A stretch of 64,000 nt of DNA, from contig CP136066.1 of NCBI GenBank assembly GCA_032622095.1, forward strand, positions 173,537,164 through 173,601,163. Direction: 5' to 3'. Both the position numbers and the translations under genes were made by a program. Below, one piece after another: positions 28,401-34,400 of the stretch. Below the pieces are notes generated by a model. That model was not told where the DNA came from. It saw only the letters and a program-made list of their open reading frames with translations, and made no database searches. This DNA comes from Siphonodentalium dalli. Taxonomy: Eukaryota; Mollusca; Scaphopoda; Gadilida; Siphonodentaliidae. Numbering within the stretch: the stretch's first letter is position 1; every line of letters starts with the position of its first letter.

Positions 28401-31400
28401 TGATTTTTGTGTGTTTAATCTCGTGTTTTTATAGCAAAATGTGACTTTTTTGGTCCAAATACCACCAATTTCACAAGGAATATTAATTTTTTGTCAATTT
28501 TATCACAAAACGGCCATAAAAACCGACAAATACCATTAAAATAGGGATATTTGCCACAATGAATTTATGGTTATTTTCCCCGAGTTTGCGGAGAAAATGC
28601 CCTTTTTTGCGGAAAAGTGCCCTTTTTGTAGGCTCTGCCCCCCCCCTGCCCTTGGATGCTTCTGGCGCCCCTGTTTTCACATGAAGGCAATTTTAACCCA
28701 TCCCAATTCTGAGTCTTGACGTGGGAAATTGCTGGAAAACAGGGGAATCCAAAATTGTTAAAAATAAAATATGAGCATGACAATGCATATAAGATCATAA
28801 CTTTTGTATCCTGTTATGTCGGGTACATTGGGTACGAATTAGAAAACATATTTCCTGAACTAATTTACAACCCATGGGTACATGGAATCAGGGAGCTAAA
28901 TGTGTTCTAGAGTCGGGGAGCGAGTACACCGTGGAATGCTAAAGGTGAAGGTAACTGAAGAATGACCTTCACCTGATACATGCGACACGTTATTAAAGGA
29001 TGACATCGCGTTTATTTGATTTGTACATAATATCTAAATAATTTTAACTGGTGAATGAATGGGGGAATGGATTTTTGTGAGCGGGAAATTTATTTAACTA
29101 GCTGCTGTAGTCTTGGGTTTTTCCAGATCAAATTTGGCTGTGAGATAGCCCTGTCGTAGACTTGGGGATTTATTTAAAAAAGTAAACACATGACCTATGA
29201 TTTTTCTTGCATTTTCGTGATCAACTGGTGTCAATCTAGCTGGGTAAACATCACTGGTATGGCCTGCAGGCTTCAATTCAGTGAATTTGGCCGAAACGTT
29301 AACACTGTCGCCTATGGGAAACCATTTAGTTCAGTGATTCCACATAGGGTGCACATAGTTACTTCTGGTGCACACAGGGTGCACATGGTTACCTATGGTA
29401 CTTTACCAATCAGTTAATGTTACATTGGTTACTTTTAATATTTTTTTTCTTAGAAATCCCAGGATACAATGGTACATTGGGCACAAATTAAAAAGATATT
29501 CCCTGAAATACTTTCAGGCCCATGGGTGCATAGGGTACACATGGTTACTTCTGGTTACTTTACCTATCAGTTAATATTACATTGGTTACTTATATTTCTT
29601 TTTTCTTAGAAATCCCAGGATACAAGGGCACATTGGGTACAAATTATAAAACATATTTCCTGACCAACTTTCAAGCCCATGGGTACATAGGGTACATAGG
29701 GTACACTTGGTTACTTCTTGTTTCTTTACCAAGCCTTGAAATAGTGTGTCTGTCATTTGCAGAATGAGGTCCCCAAAGGGTGAATATTTAGTGATGCTAC
29801 CCCGCATAGTGGGCTAGCATCACCAAATTCACCCTCTGGGGACCTCATTCTGCTTACACCTCAGCAGAATGAGGTTCCCAGAGGATGAATTTGGTGATGC
29901 TAGCCCACTATGCGGGGTAGCATCACTAAATTCACCCTCTGGATACCTCATTCTGCAAATGACAGACACCCTATTTCAAGGCTTGTTCGTTACCTATCAG
30001 TTAATGTTACTTACATTGGGTACACATACTCCCTGAACTACAGTAATGCTCTAAGTAATCGACTCCTTAACCACAGCAGAATTATGGGTAACTTTTCAGG
30101 ATTTAGTTGGAAATATGGCTTCTTGCCATCCATCCGAAAGCTCTACCCGAGAGCTTTCCGATGAATGGCAACAAGCCATATTTCCGACTAAATCCTGAAA
30201 AGTTACCCATAATTATGCTGTGGTTAAGAAGTCGATTACTTAGAGCATTACTGTACTTTCAGGCGCATGGGTACATAGGGTGCACACGGTTACTTCTGGG
30301 TTTTTTTACCTATCAGTTAGCTTATTTTCTGAAGATTCTGATAAATGAATGGGAATCCAATGGGCGTGTTACTGCATGGCCTGTTGTCTGTTTAATATAT
30401 ATACTAATAAAACTCAATTTTGTTTAATTGTTTGTCTGGCTATGGACGACCAAACGACCAGACCCTCCCTCGGAGCTGAAAATTTGTACACAGGGGTCAA
30501 TTGACCCAGGGAGTGTCATGGGATAGGTATAGTTGAAGTCAGATGTTTTAAAAGCCACTGATAATTATTTAAACTAAATAAATAATTATATACCCAAAAT
30601 GGTCGGAATCTGGTCATTTAAAATTGATTCACAGAGGTAAATTGACCCAAATAGGTGCCATTGACCTCAGATGACTTAAAGAGACACTAATAAACAATAT
30701 TATAAGCATTAAAGATCGTTCCTTATCAGTTTAGACGATATGTAGGAAAATTGGTACACAGGGGTCACATGACCAGGACAATAGCATGGGATAGGCTCTC
30801 AGATGACTTAAAGGGGGACTAGTAAATCATATGTGGGAAAATTGTCACACAGATGTAATTTGACATGGGTCATGGGATAGGTGCCGTTGACATCAGATGA
30901 CTTGAAGAGGTATTATAATTAGCAGTAAAGAGAGTTTATTATCAACTTAAAAGATTGAGGTAATGTTATCTTGAGAGTGTCATGCAATATGTGATTTTTA
31001 CCTCAGATCACTAATAATTAATTTAAATGACTTGAAGGGGCACTAATAATTTACTCATTCTTTACCCGAACCCCAGCTATTATTATATAAAGATTATATA
31101 GTAAGTAAATATATTGGGACAATTTGTAGGGAGCATGAATTGGTTTTTGGGGATGGGACCAGTCCTCACCAGAGTCCCTAGGTCAACACTTTGTTATGCC
31201 ATTGTAGAAATATGTTATATAAGTCCGGTATTATTAACCCTTTCAGTGCCAAATCCGATTTTTGTATCAACCCATTTTCCTTGATAATTTTTCAAATTTA
31301 TTGATTATAATAATGTGATACATAGATGGAAAGAGCTCTAAGAGATGGAAAGAGCTCTAAGAGCTTTACATTGATGGAAAGAGCTCTAAGAGCTCTTTCC

Positions 31401-34400
31401 ATCAATATATCACATTATTATAATCAATAAATTTGAAAAATTATCAAGGAAATATGGGTTGATACAAAAATCGGACTTGGCACTGAAAGGGTTAACCCTT
31501 TACCCAACAAACCGGCCAAAACCGGCCAAATAAAGCTTCAACAGCCTAAAATATCTTCGGTCTGTCTCAATAGAACCACACAAATATGGGTATCATTGGA
31601 ACCGGCTCTTTGACCACATTGTGATAGTTACAGTTATGCCCTGTGCCAATGCATTCTCTTATATATGCGAGTCGACCATAGGTCGCCTCGCATATATAAG
31701 AGAATGCATTGGCCTAAAAAAAATCTTTTTTAACACTTTTTACCATTTTTTCTTACATTCTTTAACAATTTTATAATTTTTAATGTGTTAAGCCAATGCA
31801 TTCTCTTATATATGCGAGGCGACCTATGGTCGACTCGCATATATAAGAGAATGCATTGGCACAGGGCCCTTCTGTTGGGTAAAGGGTTAAAGGGACTCAA
31901 GGCCTTCAAAATGGGTTTATGAGAATTAGCATAAAATTCTGTGAAAAAAACTCCATGAAAAGTATATGAAACAATAGATTGACTTTGATCTTATTTTCGT
32001 TATTAATAACTCTCCTATAATGAGATTTTGTATTTCAAAATCAGTGTTATGTAAACATTACTGTTGCAGAGAAATTACTGATAAAAGTCCAATTAGTCCA
32101 ATAAGATATCGAAGCTTAATAAAAACTTGACGGTAAACATTGGAAAAGGTCAAAGCATTGAGAAATATTTTCTGAAAATCATTTTCAGACTTGAACTTAC
32201 TATACACGATTAACGATGTTTGTTGAATAATTATTCTAACAGTTTTGATTATATAATAATGGTTTCAACACACAAAATTTAGTCCATTTAACAAAAAGGA
32301 TGATGGTCCAGAAACCCAATTTTTAATCATGGTCTGAAATTAATATCTCTATCCTCAGTGTAGTTTGATAAGTTGTTTATTTTGATGATGAACACAGAAC
32401 CACAAGGAAAAGGAATATAGACTTACGCAGGCAGCATCTTTTGGATGTTTCCGAAGACTCCGTATGATCACCGCATTGAATTTTTCCTTCAGTTGGGAAC
32501 TTCCAACCACTTGCTAATGCTGGAATTTAATAGTTTACACTGTTAAAAACTGTTTTGATGCATGGTCATGTGTCTGAATATACAGTAATGCTCTAATTAA
32601 TCGACTCCTTAACCACAGCAGAATTATGGGTAACTTTTCAGGATTTAGTCGGAAATATGGCTTGCTGTCATTCATTGGAAAGCTCTCGGCAAGAGCTTTC
32701 CGATGAATGGCAACAAGCCATATTTCCGACTAAATCCTGAAAAGTTACCCATAATTCTGCTGTGGTTAAAGAGTCAATTAATTAGAGCATTACTGTAGTC
32801 TGAATATAGTTTGTCTGACATAAGGTCCTCAGATGGTGAAGTTAGTGACACTATCCTGCAGAGCGGGCTAGCGACACAAAACTCACCCTCTGGGAACCCC
32901 ATTCTGCTTAAAAACATCAACTGCTATGGGACACCAAGGATAAGAATTTAGTTTCCTAGTTGAAGTTGATGTTCACCCATTATAGTCATCTTGATTATGC
33001 ATTTTATATTCTGCAAATTAGGAGATATAGAAACTGAACAGAAGGGAAAAAGTAACTAAATACAATGTTAATTTAAGACTATAGATACTTCCCAGAAGAC
33101 GAGGCCTATAAACCAGAATGAGGTCCACAGATGGGGCGAATTTGGTATGCTAGCCCGCCGTGTGTGGTAGCATCACTAAATTCACCCTCTGGGGACCTCT
33201 TCTACAAATGTCAGACACACTATTTCAAGACTTGACTGGGAAGGTGCTTATTAAAGTATAGGTACCTGGGTAGTCCCCAATAGCTGCTTTAATGTTCAAA
33301 AGTGGGCAATTCAAATTCAAGGCAAATAGTTACCTTTTAAAAACAAATTTAATGAAACTTTATCAATTTTACATAAAAGATTAGCAAAATTATGAACCTA
33401 TAAAATTATTTTTAGCAATTCTTTCAAGCAATTTCTTTTAGCAATTCAACAACAATAATTTGTTTATTAGTGACCATACGAAAAATTCCACCCATCTGAT
33501 TATATTTGTAAATTGATTTTTTTTCCCCAGAAATTATGTGCCCGAAGAAAGCAAATATTGTAACCCTCCTCTACGGTTTTACCTGGAACTAATTGCAACA
33601 GATTTTTGTTTTGCAGGAATAAGTAGTACATAAACCAATCATAAACAACATAATAAAAATCAACAAAAAGGGAAATTGGTTAATTTTGTGAAATAAATTT
33701 TGGAAAATATTGTCAAATCATCAATTTGTGGATTTTCAGGGATGTATATAAAAATAATAAAATTTACAATTCTTTCCAATCTTATGTTCCTGATTCTAAG
33801 CAGAAGTCTGTTCCCAGATTCGTCAAGTACTGTTTGAGTTATGTGCCTCAAAAATGAGAATTTATCTGACTTTGGAGCTTTTAAAAACTAGAGAAAAATT
33901 ATGGGCTTTTTTCACTGTTAATTTTATAAATTTCTTACTGCTCCTTATCTCGCGATTTTTTACTCCCAGATCCCTGGACAGATTTCAACCATATTTGGTG
34001 TCATGACTCGGGGTACCCTGGCGGATGTTATGATCACAAGGGTCTGGGAACTTAAAACAAAAAATTATTATCATATAATAATATTTGAAAATAATATAGG
34101 TAATATATTTTGTTTTAAATGTTCCCGGACCCCTGTGGTTATAACGACATTAGTTTTCACAGCAGGTAGTGAAAAAGTTTGTTTTGTTAATTCATTATGT
34201 TTAATTGATGGTTTATTTTATGATTTTCAGTTGTTATATGTTCATTAAAATCATCTTTTTAAAAACATTTTGAAAAGAGGAGGGGGGGGGGGGGGGTCAG
34301 GGGCTGCATGGTGTGTGCCAAGATATATATACTGTCACAGTTACTGGACATAAAGTTCCAAAATAAGGGTTTAATCAAGTTTATAAATCGGTATCCTAAT

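Larger units (their letters stand above)
29330..30330. repeat. Family J tandem satellite, interrupted by C and A MITEs
   Basis: Units carry ACATTGGTTACTT, CTTAGAAATCCCAGGATACA and CATGGGTACATAGGGTACAC. A single related unit lies at 28805-28895. Confidence 0.72.
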
